64,000 bases of DNA from Poa pratensis (lineage: Eukaryota > Streptophyta > Magnoliopsida > Poales > Poaceae). The position numbers were made by a program, and so were the translations under genes. The notes below the pieces were generated by a model. It did no database searches. It was not told where the DNA came from and saw nothing but the letters and a program-made list of their open reading frames with translations. The stretch lies in NCBI GenBank assembly GCA_947311845.1, contig CAMZMU010000020.1:38587906-38651905 (forward strand). The letters run 5' to 3'. Positions 10,880 through 23,560 of the stretch are shown piece by piece. How positions within the stretch are numbered: the first letter of the stretch is position 1; every line of letters starts with the position of its first letter.

Positions 10880-11430
10880 ATGGTCTTCTCCAACGACAAC
10901 GAGAGCAAGGAGGGCGTGGAGGACATCATGGACCAGAGGATCGAGGAGGAGGTCAAGAGCGAAACCGATGATGAAGTAGAGGAAGACTCAACTCCACGTC
11001 CTCGCGCTACTATTGCAAGCATCGGGGTGACTGCCAACCCTTTCAATCCTGTGAAAACCTGAACATGGGTGGTGAGGCATCGCGTCATGCCTTTGCACCC
11101 AAGACACTCGCCTCAAACTCCAGTAACCCTTTCCATACCCTCATCCATAAGTATCAATTTGAGAGAGTTCCGGAGATGGAGTTGCCTACTTGTTGGGATA
11201 TAGATCGATCTAACAATGCAGGAAAAGAAAGCCCTAAGTCCAGTGAGAAGTGGGGAAACAATTCCAAGAGCTGGGACTCACCTTCTGACCAGTTCATGAA
11301 CCGCATCGAACACAATTCGGAGATGATCCGCATCCTCACATACAAGATAGATGAATTGAAGGATTTGGTCGAGAAGCTCATTAGGGCGTCGCCACCAAGG
11401 ATCAAGCCTAAATCGAGGGGTAATGGCACT
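10880..11430 (+). pseudogene. Post-pol ORF, internal 1 (frameshifted)
   Basis: ATG 10880 opens a hydrophilic, acidic reading (E-D-I-M-D-Q-R-I-E-E-E-V, then D-E-V-E-E-D) that stops at 11062. The continuation is in another frame from 11065 and includes NPFHTLIHK, WDIDRSNNAGK and a C-terminal helix FMNRIEHNSEMIRILTYKID with a leucine heptad. It corresponds to the intact 179-residue ORF of element B (36581-37120). It occupies the env-like position of Athila elements, but I see no signal peptide or membrane segment, so it is not a typical envelope protein. Function unknown. Confidence 0.7.
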
Positions 11431-11499
11431 CCCTTGGCTTGTTCCAAGCTTGGGGGAGTGCCCAGTATCATCTTTATCCTTTCGTTTTTATAATTTCGT

Positions 11500-13115
11500 G
11501 GTCATATCATGAGTAGAGAAGTTATCTTATAAGATGGTTTGCGATGTGGAGTGTCAATCCTTTAGTTATCCATGTATCCGTTGGTTTGAGTGTGTCTTGG
11601 TTCAGAATATTAATGAGAAGTTCCACCTTTACTTTCGGTACATTTTATTTTAGCCTGCAATCTTCTTTATGTGCTGATCTTGCCATTAGTATTGACGCCA
11701 CTTTTGGGTACATTAAGTAAATTATATTAGTTGTGGCAAACTTAGTATTGGTCATTAGTAGCAATACCATGAAAACTTAAGTAGAAGGAGGGAATTACAT
11801 GCAAAAATATTATCCCTTTATCTTTCTTTCTTGCTAGCCAATAAGATTAGTATTCTTTGAGTTAAAACATTTGTGCTTACAGGGAAGATAGCATGGTTGC
11901 TTCTATTATATATATATTTGTGTGTATCCCCCAACTTTTATGCTTGCTACATGACCTTGCTAGCCTTAACCACCGTACTGAGAGGGAATGCTTCTCGTGC
12001 ATCCAAATCCTTGAACCAAACCCATGCCATTTGTGTCCACCATAACTTCCTATATGTGGTATTTCTTTGCCACTCCAAGTAAATTTTTCATGTGCTACCT
12101 TTAAATTATTCAAAATGTTATTATTCCCTTTTGTGTCAATGTTTACTAGCTCATGAGGAAGTAGTGTGGTTATCCTTTATTCTACTTGTCAAACAGACTT
12201 TACACCTGGACTAGTGGCATATACATCCGCTTATCCAATAACTTGCAAAAAGAGCTGGCAACGGGGTGCCCAGTCCCAATTAATTACAACTTTAACCAAT
12301 TAATTCTCTTCACACTTTTGCCCTGATTCATCAGTAAGCATGACAAACAGTGAAATACCTGAATGTGTGTAAACCAAAGAGAAAGAGGGATGATCTGCCT
12401 TGCTGGTAGAAATAACGTCCTTCATGGGAGCCGCTCTTAAAAGTCTGTTTGACAGGGAGAATACTGTTTTCACCCGCTACCATTCGTTGACAATTAACAA
12501 ACACCCCTTAAAACTTAATTTTTGCTCTCTATATGATTTCAAAAACTTAAAAGCTCTAGCACATGACTTAATCCCTGCTTCCCTCTGCGAAGGGCCTTTC
12601 TTTTACTTTTCATGTTGAGTCAGTACACCTATTTCCTTCTTCCTTGAGCAAGCATTTGAGTTGTTGTGATTCAACCATATATATCATTAATATTGTCAAT
12701 CATGTTCTTTATCCTTTCTTGTCTTAGCACAAATACTTTTGCCTCTAAGAATATAGCTTTGCAAGTTATCAATGACTGTAAAGAAGGTGTGATAATTGAG
12801 TGTGGAAATTCTGCAATATAAGCTCTAATATAAAGACTCCTTTCGAAAGATAAGTATTGATTGCTTATTGTTCTATGACCAAGAATGAAGTGTGCCATTA
12901 CTAATCTATAATTTCCTTCGTGTATTTTTATTGTGGTTGTTTCACTACTCATGTTCAAGTTAGGTTATATGAAGAGTAGTTGCTGTTTAAAATGAGTGTG
13001 TTGTTTAGTAATTACTGATGCTTCTTGTCCGTATTCTTTATTATCGACGCTTCACTCCATAAACTTTTGTTCTAGTTTACTGAGCTCAGCTTTCGCTTGG
13101 GGACAAGCGAGGTCT
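11500..13115 (+). other. Long 3' non-coding tract, internal 1
   Basis: About 1.6 kb between the post-pol ORF and the polypurine tract, with no sustained coding frame. Blocks of it are conserved in B (37130-38010 and 39077-40001), including ACTGAGAGGGAATGCTTCTC and TCCAAGCTTGGGGG. Conservation without coding suggests an RNA role such as packaging or 3' processing. Confidence 0.6.
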
Positions 13116-13129
13116 AAGCTTGGGGGGGT
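13116..13129 (+). other. Polypurine tract, internal 1
   Basis: AAGCTTGGGGGGGT directly before LTR2. It primes plus-strand synthesis. Confidence 0.75.
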
Positions 13130-14639
13130 TGATACGTCCATTTGCATCACTATTTTATAGCATAATTTACTGTTATTCAATGATATATTTCATATTAAGA
13201 GGAGTTACTTATGTTATTTTGTCTTATTTTGCATGTTTGATGATCATTGGATAATTAACTGCCGGAGTCAGATTTCAGCTGGAAAAAGCAACGTCAAGGC
13301 ACTATATTTCTGGAGCACTAAAAATATTTCCGAGAAGACAGATGTTCCTATTTTATCAGAAGATGGACTAAGCCAAAAGGGGAGGCTGAGATGGGCCAGG
13401 AGGGGCCCACACCACCCCTGGGCGCGGGGCCCACCTTGGCCGCGCCCTGGCCAGGTGTGGTGCCCCTGGCCCACCTCAGGCGCTCCCCCTTCGCGTACTT
13501 CATCCCCCAGAAACCCTAAGACACGGGGAGTCCGTGAGAAAATATTCCGCCGCCTCCACGAGGCGGAAACCACAGAGAGAGAAAAGCTCTCCGGCAGGGA
13601 GAAATCTGCCGGGGAAATTCCTTCCCGGAGGGGGAGATCATCGCCATCCTCATCGTCATCGCGCTGGACTTCATCGGGATCATCATCATCATCATCTCCA
13701 CCGCCATCACCACCATCACCGCTGCACCATCTCGTTCCGCTGTAACATCTAGGGCTATACTTTGTTTAGTTCATAGGGGAAACTCTCCCGGTGTTAATTA
13801 CTCCTTGTGGTTGATGCTATTGAGTTTTATCGGTGAATTAAAGTATATGTTCAGATCGTTATCCATCATTATATCACCTCTGATCATGATCCATATGATG
13901 TCTCGTGAGTAGTTCGATTAGTTCTTGAGGACATGGGAGAAGTCACGCTGTTAGTAGTGGAATTATGTTGAGTAATATTTAATGGTTTGATATTTAAGTT
14001 GTGGTGCTATTCTTCTAGTGGTGTCGTGTGAACGTCGACTACATGACACTTCACCTTTATGGGCCTAGAGGAGTGCATTGTGTATTTGGTTGCTAATTGT
14101 GGGGTTGCCGGAGTGACAGAAACCTAAACCCCCGTTAGTATACCGGTGCACAAGGGAGCGTAGGATCTCAGAGTTTAAGGCTGTGGTTAGATTTATCTTA
14201 ATTACTTTCTTGTAACTGCGGATGCTTGCAAGAGGTATAATCACAAGTATGTATTAGTCCAAGTAAGGGCGGTGCATTAGCATAGGTTCACCCACACAAC
14301 ACTTATCAAAACAATGAAGATTAATCAACTATGTGAAGCGAAAGCACTTGACTAGAATCCCGTGTGTCCTCAAGAACATTTTGTCATCATAAGTAAACCA
14401 ACCGGCTTGTCCTTTGCTCTAAAAAGGATTGGGCCACTTGCTGCAATTATTATTACTGTCTTTTACTTACTCGCATTTTATTTACCTGCTATATCAAAAA
14501 CCCCTAAAAACTTGTCTGCTAGCATTTACAGTGAAACCTTTACCGAAACTCCTTGTCAGCACCTTCTGCTCCTCGTTGGGTTCGACACTCTTATTTATCG
14601 AAAGTACTACGATACACCCCCTATACTTGTGGGTCATCA
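13130..14639 (+). mobile_element. Array A LTR2 (shared, full length, 1510 bp)
   Basis: Runs from TGATACGTCC to GGGTCATCA. It is 3' LTR of internal 1 and 5' LTR of internal 2. It differs from LTR3 by two single-base indels and one substitution by eye. It includes a GC-rich U3-type block and an ATC microsatellite. Confidence 0.92.
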
Positions 14640-14650
14640 AGACTATTTTC

Positions 14651-14668
14651 TGGCGCCGTTGCCGGGGA
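14651..14668 (+). other. Primer binding site (tRNA-Asp), internal 2
   Basis: Same 18-base match to the tRNA-Asp 3' end as in internal 1. Confidence 0.9.
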
Positions 14669-14754
14669 GTGAAGCGCTATTGGTAAGTGGAATTGGTAAG
14701 GGAAACTTTTACTGTAGGTGCTATTTTTATTTCTGCTTGCTACTTTATTTTATC

Positions 14755-15909
14755 ATGGAGAGATCTCCATTTGAATCCCTGTTTGGAAATACTACTACCA
14801 CTGCTAAGGTAGTAGAAGAGGAACCACCTGATCAAGTAATTCCATTTAAAATACCTATGAAAATTGTTGAACGAGTTACGAATAACCGCTATGCAGGAGA
14901 TGGAACTGTCCCTCCTGGGGATCATTTGCTATTTATTCATGAATTATGCGAGTTGTTCAAGTGTGCAGGTATTTCAATGGAAGAGGTCAAGAAGAAATTG
15001 TTTTCTATATCGTTGACTGGTAAAGCTGCAAAATGGTATAGGATGCTGAAAAATGGGCGTTCTATTGGCTGGGAGGAGATTGTGCCTCTCTTTTATTCTA
15101 AATTTTATCCTCCTAGTGAAATTCATCAAGATCGGAATCATATATATAATTTTTGGCCTCATGATGGAGAAAGTATTGCCCAAGCGTGGGGGAGATTGAA
15201 ATCATTAATGCTCAAATGCCCCATTCATGAGCTTCCTGGTAATGTTGTTATTGATAACTTCTATGCAAGGCTTTCTCTTCAAGATAAAACTCTATTGGAT
15301 ACCTCTTGTGCTGGATCATTTACGCGTAATAAAGAGGAAGTTAAATGGGACCTTCTTGATCGGATTGAGGAAAATACTGAAGGATGGGAGAACGACAAAG
15401 GTAGAGAATCAGGTATAAAGCATGATTACGAATGCATTAAAACTTTTATGAATACTGATAATTTTCGTAATCTCTATGATATGTATGGTCTTGATTCTCA
15501 AGTTATTGCAAACTGTTACAAGGCTTTTGCCTCTTATCTTGATGTTCCTAAAGAAAGTTGCAATAAGTATCATTTGCCTTACAAAGATAATACTAATTCT
15601 GCCAATATTAAAAACATTGAAGTTCATACAGTTGATCGTATCTTGCCAGAACCTTATATTGAGAAACCACCTTTTCCTGTTAAAATTAGGGAACATTCTA
15701 TCATAGCTAGTGTGGTTAATAAAAGTGCAAAGAAAGCTTTAGAACCTGCTGAACAAATAGCGGTAGAACCCACAATAGCAATAGTAAAGGATTTGGTAAC
15801 TGAAAATGTAGAAGGAGGACATATTATCTTTTGTGAAGATGCCTCTAATATTGTTTCACATCCCGTAGAGCTAGGAAAACAAGTGTTCCTGTGCTTTCAG
15901 TCAAAATAG
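14755..15909 (+). pseudogene. gag, internal 2
   Basis: ATG 14755 opens a reading of 384 residues, open further than in copy 1 because the T lost there near 6708 is present here. It has the same capsid-type segments (W-Y-R-M-L-K-N-G, FWPHDGES, CPIHELPGN). A G lost near 15866 (CCCGTAGAG against CCCGGTAGAG) shifts the frame just before the protease. The capsid itself may be intact, so this copy could in principle supply Gag. Confidence 0.85.
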
Positions 15910-17943
15910 GAGAACATTGCTATTATGGTTTATGTGATATTGGTGCAAGTTCTAGTGCTATTCCTTTTGATCTTTATAAAGAAATTATGCATGAAATTGG
16001 TCCTTGCGAACTTGAGGAGATTGATGTGGTTATTCAGCTTGCTAATAGAGAAACTATCTCCCAATTGGTATTGTGAGAGATGTTGAAGTTTTATGTGGTA
16101 AGACTAAATACCCTGCTGATTTTCTAGTACTTGGTTCTGTTGCTAGTAAAGCGTGTCCCATTATTTTTGGTAGGCCTTTCTTGAATACATGTGGTGCCAT
16201 TATAGATTGTAAGAAAGAGAAAATTTACACTAAATTTAATGGAGAATCTTATGAGTTTAATTTCTCTAAGTTTGGTAAACAACTTTATGAAACTGAATTA
16301 CCTAATGAGAATTTTCAAGTTGAACAACTTGCTTCTATTGCTGTTGCTCCTAACAATGCCTTGCAGCAATTCATGGAGGAACACGAAAGTGAAGTATTTA
16401 TGGAGGAGAGGAATGAGATTGACAATGCCTTTCTTCGTCAACCACCAATACTTAAGCATAATTTGCCTGTGGAAGATTTGGGTACCTCAGCGCCTCCTAA
16501 GGAAGATCCTGTCTTCGATTTAAAACCGTTACCTGATAATCTTAAGTATGTTTATCTTGATGAAAGGAAAGTATATCCTGCTATTATTAGTTCTAAACTT
16601 TCAGGTAATGAAGAAGCAAGGTTATTAGAAGTACTAAAGAAACATCGAGGAGCTATGGGATACACTTTGGATGATTTAAAGGGGATTTCTCCTACTATAT
16701 GTCAACATGCCATCAACATTGAACCCGATGCAAAACCTGTTGTTGAGCATCAGCGTCGCTTGATCCCTAAGATGAAAGAAGTGGTAAGAAATGAGGTATT
16801 AAAACTTCTTGATGCTGGTATAATTTATCCTATTGCTGATAGTAGATGGGTAAGTCCTGTGCATTGTGTCCCTAAGAAAGGAGGAGTTACTGTTGTACCA
16901 AATGAAAATGATGAACTTATTCCTCAAAGAGTAGTAGTGGGATATAGGATGTGCATTGATTTTAGAAAGGTCAATAAAGTAACTAAGAAAGATCATTATC
17001 CTTTGCCTTTTATTGATCAAATGTTAGAAAGGTTGTCTAAGAAAACCCATTTTTGTTTCCTTGATGGTTATTCTGGATTCTCACAAATTGCTGTTAAAGC
17101 ACAAGATCAAGAGAAAACACTTTTACTTGTCCTTATGGAACTTATGCTTATAGACGTATGCCTTTTGGTTTGTGTAATGCTCCTGCTACGTTCCAAAGAT
17201 GCATGTCTGCTATTTTTCATGGTTTTTGTGAGAAATTGTGGAAGTATTCATGGACGATTTTTCCGTCTACGGAACTTCCTTTGATAATTGCTTGCACAAT
17301 CTTGATAAAGTTTTGCAGAGATGTGAGGAGACAAATCTTGTTCTTAATTGGGAGAAATGTCATTTCATGGTTAATGAAGGAATTGTCCTAGGGCACAAAA
17401 TTTCTGAAAGAGGTATTGAAGTGGACAGAGCTAAGTTGAAGCAATCGAGAAAATGCCCTGTCCAAGGGATGTGAAAGGTATCCGTAGTATTCTCGGTCAT
17501 GCCGGTTTTTATAGGAGGTTTATTAAAGATTTCTCTAAAATTTCAAAACCCCTCACTAATCTTCTTCAAAAAGATGTACCTTTTGTTTTTGATGATGATT
17601 GCAAGGAAGCTTTTGAAACTCTAAAAAAGCTTTAATCACAGCTCCTGTTGTTCAACCTCCTGATTGGACTTTACCTTTTGAAATAATGTGTGATGCTAGT
17701 GATTTTGCTGTAGGAGCTGTTCTTGGACAGCGGGTAGACAAGAAGTTAAATGTTATTCATTATGCTAGTAAAACACTTGATGCCGCTCAAAAGAATTATG
17801 CTACTACTGAAAAGGAATTTTTAGCAGTTGTTTTTGCTTGTGATAAATTTAGACCTATATTGTTGATTCAAAAGTTACTATTCACACTGATCATGCTGCT
17901 ATTAGATACCTTATGGAAAAGAAAGATGCTAAGCCTAGGTTAA
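15891..17943 (+). pseudogene. pol protease-RT-RNase H, internal 2 (several frameshifts)
   Basis: Same domain order as copy 1: protease C-D-I-G-A (about 15935), RT fingers and palm from 16700, F-M-D-D in the frame of 17238-17474, RNase H from 17686. It shares with copy 1 the losses near 16060 (before the RT frame), before F-M-D-D and before RNase H. It adds private one-base losses near 17118, 17434 and 17857. It keeps the 15-bp segment (near 16617) that copy 1 lacks. RNase H ends at a stop at 17943. Confidence 0.87.
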
Positions 17944-19461
17944 TAAGATGGGTACTTTTACTGCAAGAATTTGATTTACATATCGTAGATAGGAAAGGTG
18001 CTGAAAATCCTGTTGCTGATAATTTGTCTAGATTAGAAAACATTTCAGATGATCCTATACCTGTTAATGATAGTTTTCCAAATGAACAATTGGCTGCGAT
18101 AAAGGTAAGCTCACGCGAAAGTCCTTGGTATGCTGATTATGCTAATTTTATTGTTGCCAAGTATTTGCCTCCGACCTTTACAGCTCAGCAAAGAAGAAAG
18201 TTCTTTTATGATTTGAGGCATTATTTTTGGGATGACCCACATTTGTATAAAGAAGGAGTAGATGGCATTATGCGAAGATGTGTTCCTGAGTATGAACAGA
18301 AAGAAATATTGAGCAAATGCCATGGAAGTGCTTATGGAGGACATCACGCTGGAGATAGAACTGCGCAAAAGGTTCTACAATCAGGTTTTTATTGGCCTAC
18401 CCTTTTTAGAGATGCTAGAAAATTTGTTTTATCATGTGATGAATGTCAAAGAGTAGGTAACATTAGTAGACGTAATGAAATGCCTATGAATTATTCTCTT
18501 GTTATTGAACCTTTCGACTGTTGGGGATTTGACTTTATGGGTCCTTTTCCTTCCTCAAATGGTTATACTCACATACTTGTTGCTGTTGATTATGTTACTA
18601 AATGGGTAGAAGCTATACCAACTTCTAGTGCTGATGGTGAGACATCATTAAAAATGCTTAAAGATATTATCTTCCCTAGGTTTGGTGTGCCTAGATATCT
18701 CATGACTGATGGGGTTCTCATTTTATTCATGGTGCTTTTAGAAAAACTCTAGCTAAGTATGATGTTAATCATAGAATTGCTTCACCATATCATCCCAAAC
18801 AAGTGGTCAAGTAGAATTGTCAAATAGAGAGATTAAGTCTATTTTGCAAAAGACTGTTAATAAATCTAGAAAAAATTGGTCTAAAAAGCTTAACGATGCT
18901 TTGTGGGCTTATAGAACTGCTTATAAAAATCCTATGGGAATGTCTCCTTACAAAATGGTTTATGGAAAAGCTTGTCATTTGCCTTTAGAATTAGAACATA
19001 AAGCCTATTGGGCGGTGAAAGAACTTAATAGAGATTTTAAACTTGCCGGTAAAAAGAGATTGCTTAATTTGAATTCTTTAGATGAATGGAGAAATGCAGC
19101 TTATGAAAATGCTAGGCTCTTTAAAGAGAAAGTTAAGCAATGGCATGATAGAAGAATTCTTAAGAGAGAATTTAACGTAGGTGAAAAAGTTTTATTGTAT
19201 AGGTCTCGTCTCAGATTTTTTGCAGGAAAATTACTTTCAAAATGGGAAGGACCTTATATCATTGAGGAGGTCTATCGCTCAGGTGCGATTAAAATCAATT
19301 CACTAGATGGGGACAGACCACAAGTGGTTAATGGTCAAAGACTCAAGCATTACATTTCTGGAGATTCTTATAATGAAGATGTTGATCTTATCAAAGTGGT
19401 AACTCCAGAGGATTTTATAAAAAGTCAAATTCAGACAACTGCAAAAGCTGATTTGGAATAG
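17913..19461 (+). pseudogene. pol integrase, internal 2 (frameshifted)
   Basis: Open from the RNase H end (17913) to 18752, including the HHCC domain and the first two core Asp residues. It then carries the same deletions after Y-L-M-T-D-G and before the third catalytic residue as copy 1. The C-terminal domain is open from 18817 to the stop at 19461, with W-E-G-P-Y-I-I. Confidence 0.87.
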
Positions 19462-19559
19462 GTAACAGTTTCGGTAAGAAAAAGTTCGCGATTTACTTTT
19501 CAACCTAAATATTTATTGTTTTTACATAATATGGAAAATTATGAGTCGGAAAAGGGTAG

Positions 19560-19706
19560 GAAACGGTGCCCGAGGGCACCACACCACCCCTGGGCGCGGG
19601 CCCCACCCTGGCCGCGCCGTGGGTGCGTGTGGGCACCTCGGAGCCCGTCTCCGACCCCGTTTCGTCCTGTACCTTCCTTTTGTCGTAAAACTTTTTGCTA
19701 TATAAT
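19560..19706 (+). promoter_or_regulatory. Internal GC block and TATA box, internal 2
   Basis: Copy of the internal 1 block. TATATAAT at 19699 is again 102 nt before the ATG of the post-pol ORF (19801). Confidence 0.5.
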
Positions 19707-19800
19707 CACCCGGATCTCCCGAGGTCCGTATATCGTGTTTTCGTCGAGTTTTGGTTTCGAGCTGTTTTCTGCCAGGAACTATTTTCGGATTTAGAGCGCC

Positions 19801-20333
19801 ATGGTCTTCTCCAACGACAACGAGAGCAAGGAGGGCGTGGAGGACATCATGGACCAGAGGATCGAGGAGGAGGTCAAGAGCGAAACCGATGATGAAGTAG
19901 AGGAAGACTCAACTCCACGTCCTCGCGCTACTATTGCAAGCATCGGGGTGACTGCCAACCCTTTCAATCCTGTGAAAACCTGAACATGGGTGGTGAGGCA
20001 TCGCGTCATGCCTTTGCACCCAAGACACTCGCCTCAAACTCCAGTAACCCTTTCCATACCCTCATCCATAAGTATCAATTTGAGAGAGTTCCGGAGATGG
20101 AGTTGCCTACTTGTTGGGATATAGATCGATCTAACAATGCAGGAAAAGAAAGCCCTAAGTCCAGTGAGAAGTGGGGAAACAATTCCAAGAGCTGGGACTC
20201 ACCTTCTGACCAGTTCATGAACCGCATCGAACACAATTCGGAGATGATCCGCATCCTCACATACAAGATAGATGAATTGAAGGATTTGGTCGAGAAGCTC
20301 ATTAGGGCGTCGCCACCAAGGGATCAAGCCTAA
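19801..20333 (+). pseudogene. Post-pol ORF, internal 2 (frameshifted)
   Basis: The first piece, 19801-19983, ends at the same TGA as copy 1. The second piece, 19986-20333, contains NPFHTLIHK and the C-terminal heptad helix and stops soon after S-P-P-R-D, whereas copy 1 reads on because of a one-base difference. Same protein as in B; role unknown. Confidence 0.7.
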
Positions 20334-20399
20334 ATCGTCGAGGGGTAATGGCACTCCCTTGGCTTGTTCCAAGCTTGGGGGAGTGCCCAGTATCATCTT

Positions 20400-22034
20400 T
20401 ATCCTTTCGTTTTTATAATTTCGTGGTCATATCATGAGTAGAGAAGTTATCTTATAAGATGGTTTGCGATGTGGAGTGTCAATCCTTTAGTTATCCATGT
20501 ATCCGTTGGTTTGAGTGTGTCTTGGTTCAGAATATTAATGAGAAGTTCCACCTTTACTTTCGGTACATTTTATTTTAGCCTGCAATCTTCTTTATGTGCT
20601 GATCTTGCCATTAGTATTGACGCCACTTTTGGGTACATTAAGTAAATTATATTAGTTGTGGCAAACTTAGTATTGGTCATTAGTAGCAATACCATGAAAA
20701 CTTAAGTAGAAGGAGGGAATTACATGCAAAAATATTATCCCTTTATCTTTCTTTCTTGCTAGCCAATAAGATTAGTATTCTTTGAGTTAAAACATTTGTG
20801 CTTACAGGGAAGATAGCATGGTTGCTTCTATTATATATATATTTGTGTGTATCCCCCAACTTTTATGCTTGCTACATGACCTTGCTAGCCTTAACCACCG
20901 TACTGAGAGGGAATGCTTCTCGTGCATCCAAATCCTTGAACCAAACCCATGCCATTTGTGTCCACCATAACTTCCTATATGTGGTATTTCTTTGCCACTC
21001 CAAGTAAATTTTTCATGTGCTACCTTTAAATTATTCAAAATGTTATTATTCCCTTTTGTGTCAATGTTTACTAGCTCATGAGGAAGTAGTGTGGTTATCC
21101 TTTATTCTACTTGTCAAACAGACTTTACACCTGGACTAGTGGCATATACATCCGCTTATCCAATAACTTGCAAAAAGAGCTGGCAACGGGTGCCCAGTCC
21201 CAATTAATTACAACTTTAACCTTAATTCTCTTCACACTTTTGCCCTGATTATCAGTAAGCATGACAAACAGTGAAATACTGAATGTGTGTAAACCAAAGA
21301 GAAAGAGGGATGATCTGCCTTGCTGGTAGAAATAACGTCCTTCATGGGAGCCGCTCTTAAAAGTCTGTTTGACAGGGAGAATACTGTTTTCACCCGCTAC
21401 CATTCGTTGACAATTAACAAACACCCCTTAAAACTTAATTTTTGCTCTCTATATGATTTCAAAAACTTAAAAGCTCTAGCACATGACTTAATCCCTGCTT
21501 CCCTCTGCGAAGGGCCTTTCTTTTACTTTTCATGTTGAGTCAGTACACCTATTTCCTTCTTCTTGAGCAAGCATTTGAGTTGTTGTGATTCAACCATATA
21601 TATCATTAATATTGTCAATCATGTTCTTTATCCTTTCTTGTCTTAGCACAAATACTTTTGCCTCTAAGAATATAGCTTTGCAAGTTATCAATGACTGTAA
21701 AGAAGGTGTGATAATTGAGTGTGGAAATTCTGCAATATAAGCTCTAATATAAAGACTCCTTTCGAAAGATAAGTATTGATTGCTTATTGTTCTATGACCA
21801 AGAATGAAGTGTGCCATTACTAATCTATAATTTCCTTCGTGTATTTTTATTGTGGTTGTTTCACTACTCATGTTCAAGTTAGGTTATATGAAGAGTAGTT
21901 GCTGTTTAAAATGAGTGTGTTGTTTAGTAATTACTGATGCTTCTTGTCCGTATTCTTTATTATCGACGCTTCACTCCATAAACTTTTGTTCTAGTTTACT
22001 GAGCTCAGCTTTCGCTTGGGGACAAGCGAGGTCT
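20400..22034 (+). other. Long 3' non-coding tract, internal 2
   Basis: Nearly identical to 11500-13115. Differences are mostly short losses (for example near 21189, 21222 and 21250). No gene seen. Confidence 0.6.
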
Positions 22035-22048
22035 AAGCTTGGGGGGGT
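22035..22048 (+). other. Polypurine tract, internal 2
   Basis: AAGCTTGGGGGGGT directly before LTR3. Confidence 0.75.
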
Positions 22049-23560
22049 TGATACGTCCATTTCGCATCACTATTTTATAGCATAATTTACTGTTATTCAA
22101 TGATATATTTCATATTAAGAGGAGTTACTTATGTTATTTTGTCTTATTTTGCATGTTTGATGATCATTGGATAATTAACTGCCGGAGTCAGATTTCAGCT
22201 GGAAAAAGCAACGTCAAGGCACTATATTTCTGGAGCACTAAAAATATTTCCGAGAAGACAGATGTTCCTATTTTATCAGAAGATGGACTAAGCCAAAAGG
22301 GGAGGCTGAGATGGGCCAGGAGGGGCCCACACCACCCCTGGGCGCGGGGCCCACCTTGGCCGCGCCCTGGCCAGGTGTGGTGCCCCTGGCCCACCTCAGG
22401 CGCTCCCCCTTCGCGTACTTCATCCCCCAGAAACCCTAAGACACGGGGAGTCCGTGAGAAAATATTCCGCCGCCTCCACGAGGCGGAAACCACAGAGAGA
22501 GAAAAAGCTCTCCGGCAGGGAGAAATCTGCCGGGGAAATTCCTTCCCGGAGGGGGAGATCATCGCCATCCTCATCGTCATCGCGCTGGACTTCATCGGGA
22601 TCATCATCATCATCATCTCCACCGCCATCACCACCATCACCGCTGCACCATCTCGTTCCGCTGTAACATCTAGGGCTATACTTTGTTTAGTTCATAGGGG
22701 AAACTCTCCCGGTGTTAATTACTCCTTGTGGTTGATGCTATTGAGTTTTATCGGTGAATTAAAGTATATGTTCAGATCGTTATCCATCATTATATCACCT
22801 CTGATCATGATCCATATGATGTCTCGTGAGTAGTTCGATTAGTTCTTGAGGACATGGGAGAAGTCACGCTGTTAGTAGTGGAATTATGTTGAGTAATATT
22901 TAATGGTTTGATATTTAAGTTGTGGTGCTATTCTTCTAGTGGTGTCGTGTGAACGTCGACTACATGACACTTCACCTTTATGGGCCTAGAGGAGTGCATT
23001 GTGTATTTGGTTGCTAATTGTGGGGTTGCCGGAGTGACAGAAACCTAAACCCCCGTTAGTATACCGGTGCACAAGGGAGCGTAGGATCTCAGAGTTTAAG
23101 GCTGTGGTTAGATTTATCTTAATTACTTTCTTGTAACTGCGGATGCTTGCAAGAGGTATAATCACAAGTATGTATTAGTCCAAGTAAGGGCGGTGCATTA
23201 GCATAGGTTCACCCACACAACACTTATCAAAACAATAAAGATTAATCAACTATGTGAAGCGAAAGCACTTGACTAGAATCCCGTGTGTCCTCAAGAACAT
23301 TTTGTCATCATAAGTAAACCAACCGGCTTGTCCTTTGCTCTAAAAAGGATTGGGCCACTTGCTGCAATTATTATTACTGTCTTTTACTTACTCGCATTTT
23401 ATTTACCTGCTATATCAAAAACCCCTAAAAACTTGTCTGCTAGCATTTACAGTGAAACCTTTACCGAAACTCCTTGTCAGCACCTTCTGCTCCTCGTTGG
23501 GTTCGACACTCTTATTTATCGAAAGTACTACGATACACCCCCTATACTTGTGGGTCATCA
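22049..23560 (+). mobile_element. Array A LTR3 (full length, 1512 bp)
   Basis: Runs from TGATACGTCC to GGGTCATCA and ends directly against B LTR sequence at 23561. CTGGA (23561-23565) is the likely target duplication; its partner on the left was lost in the deletion at 4393-4409. Confidence 0.92.

Larger units (their letters stand above)
4409..23560 (+). mobile_element. Array A: tandem Athila-like element, three LTRs and two internal domains
   Basis: The order is LTR1 (4409-5732, lacking its first 186 bp), internal 1 (5733-13129), LTR2 (13130-14639), internal 2 (14640-22048), LTR3 (22049-23560). The two internal domains are nearly identical and share at least five frame-breaking deletions. 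The array sits inside the 5' LTR of B, and its right end abuts CTGGACTTC of the B LTR at 23561. Such arrays usually arise by unequal recombination between LTRs. Both copies are pol-defective, so any movement would need help in trans. Confidence 0.88.

Noticed and set aside
14362..14754. An N-terminal extension of gag from 14362 (similarly 5455 and 24255)
   Set aside because: This part is LTR, primer site and leader; the gag start conserved in all three copies is the M-E-R-S-P ATG.
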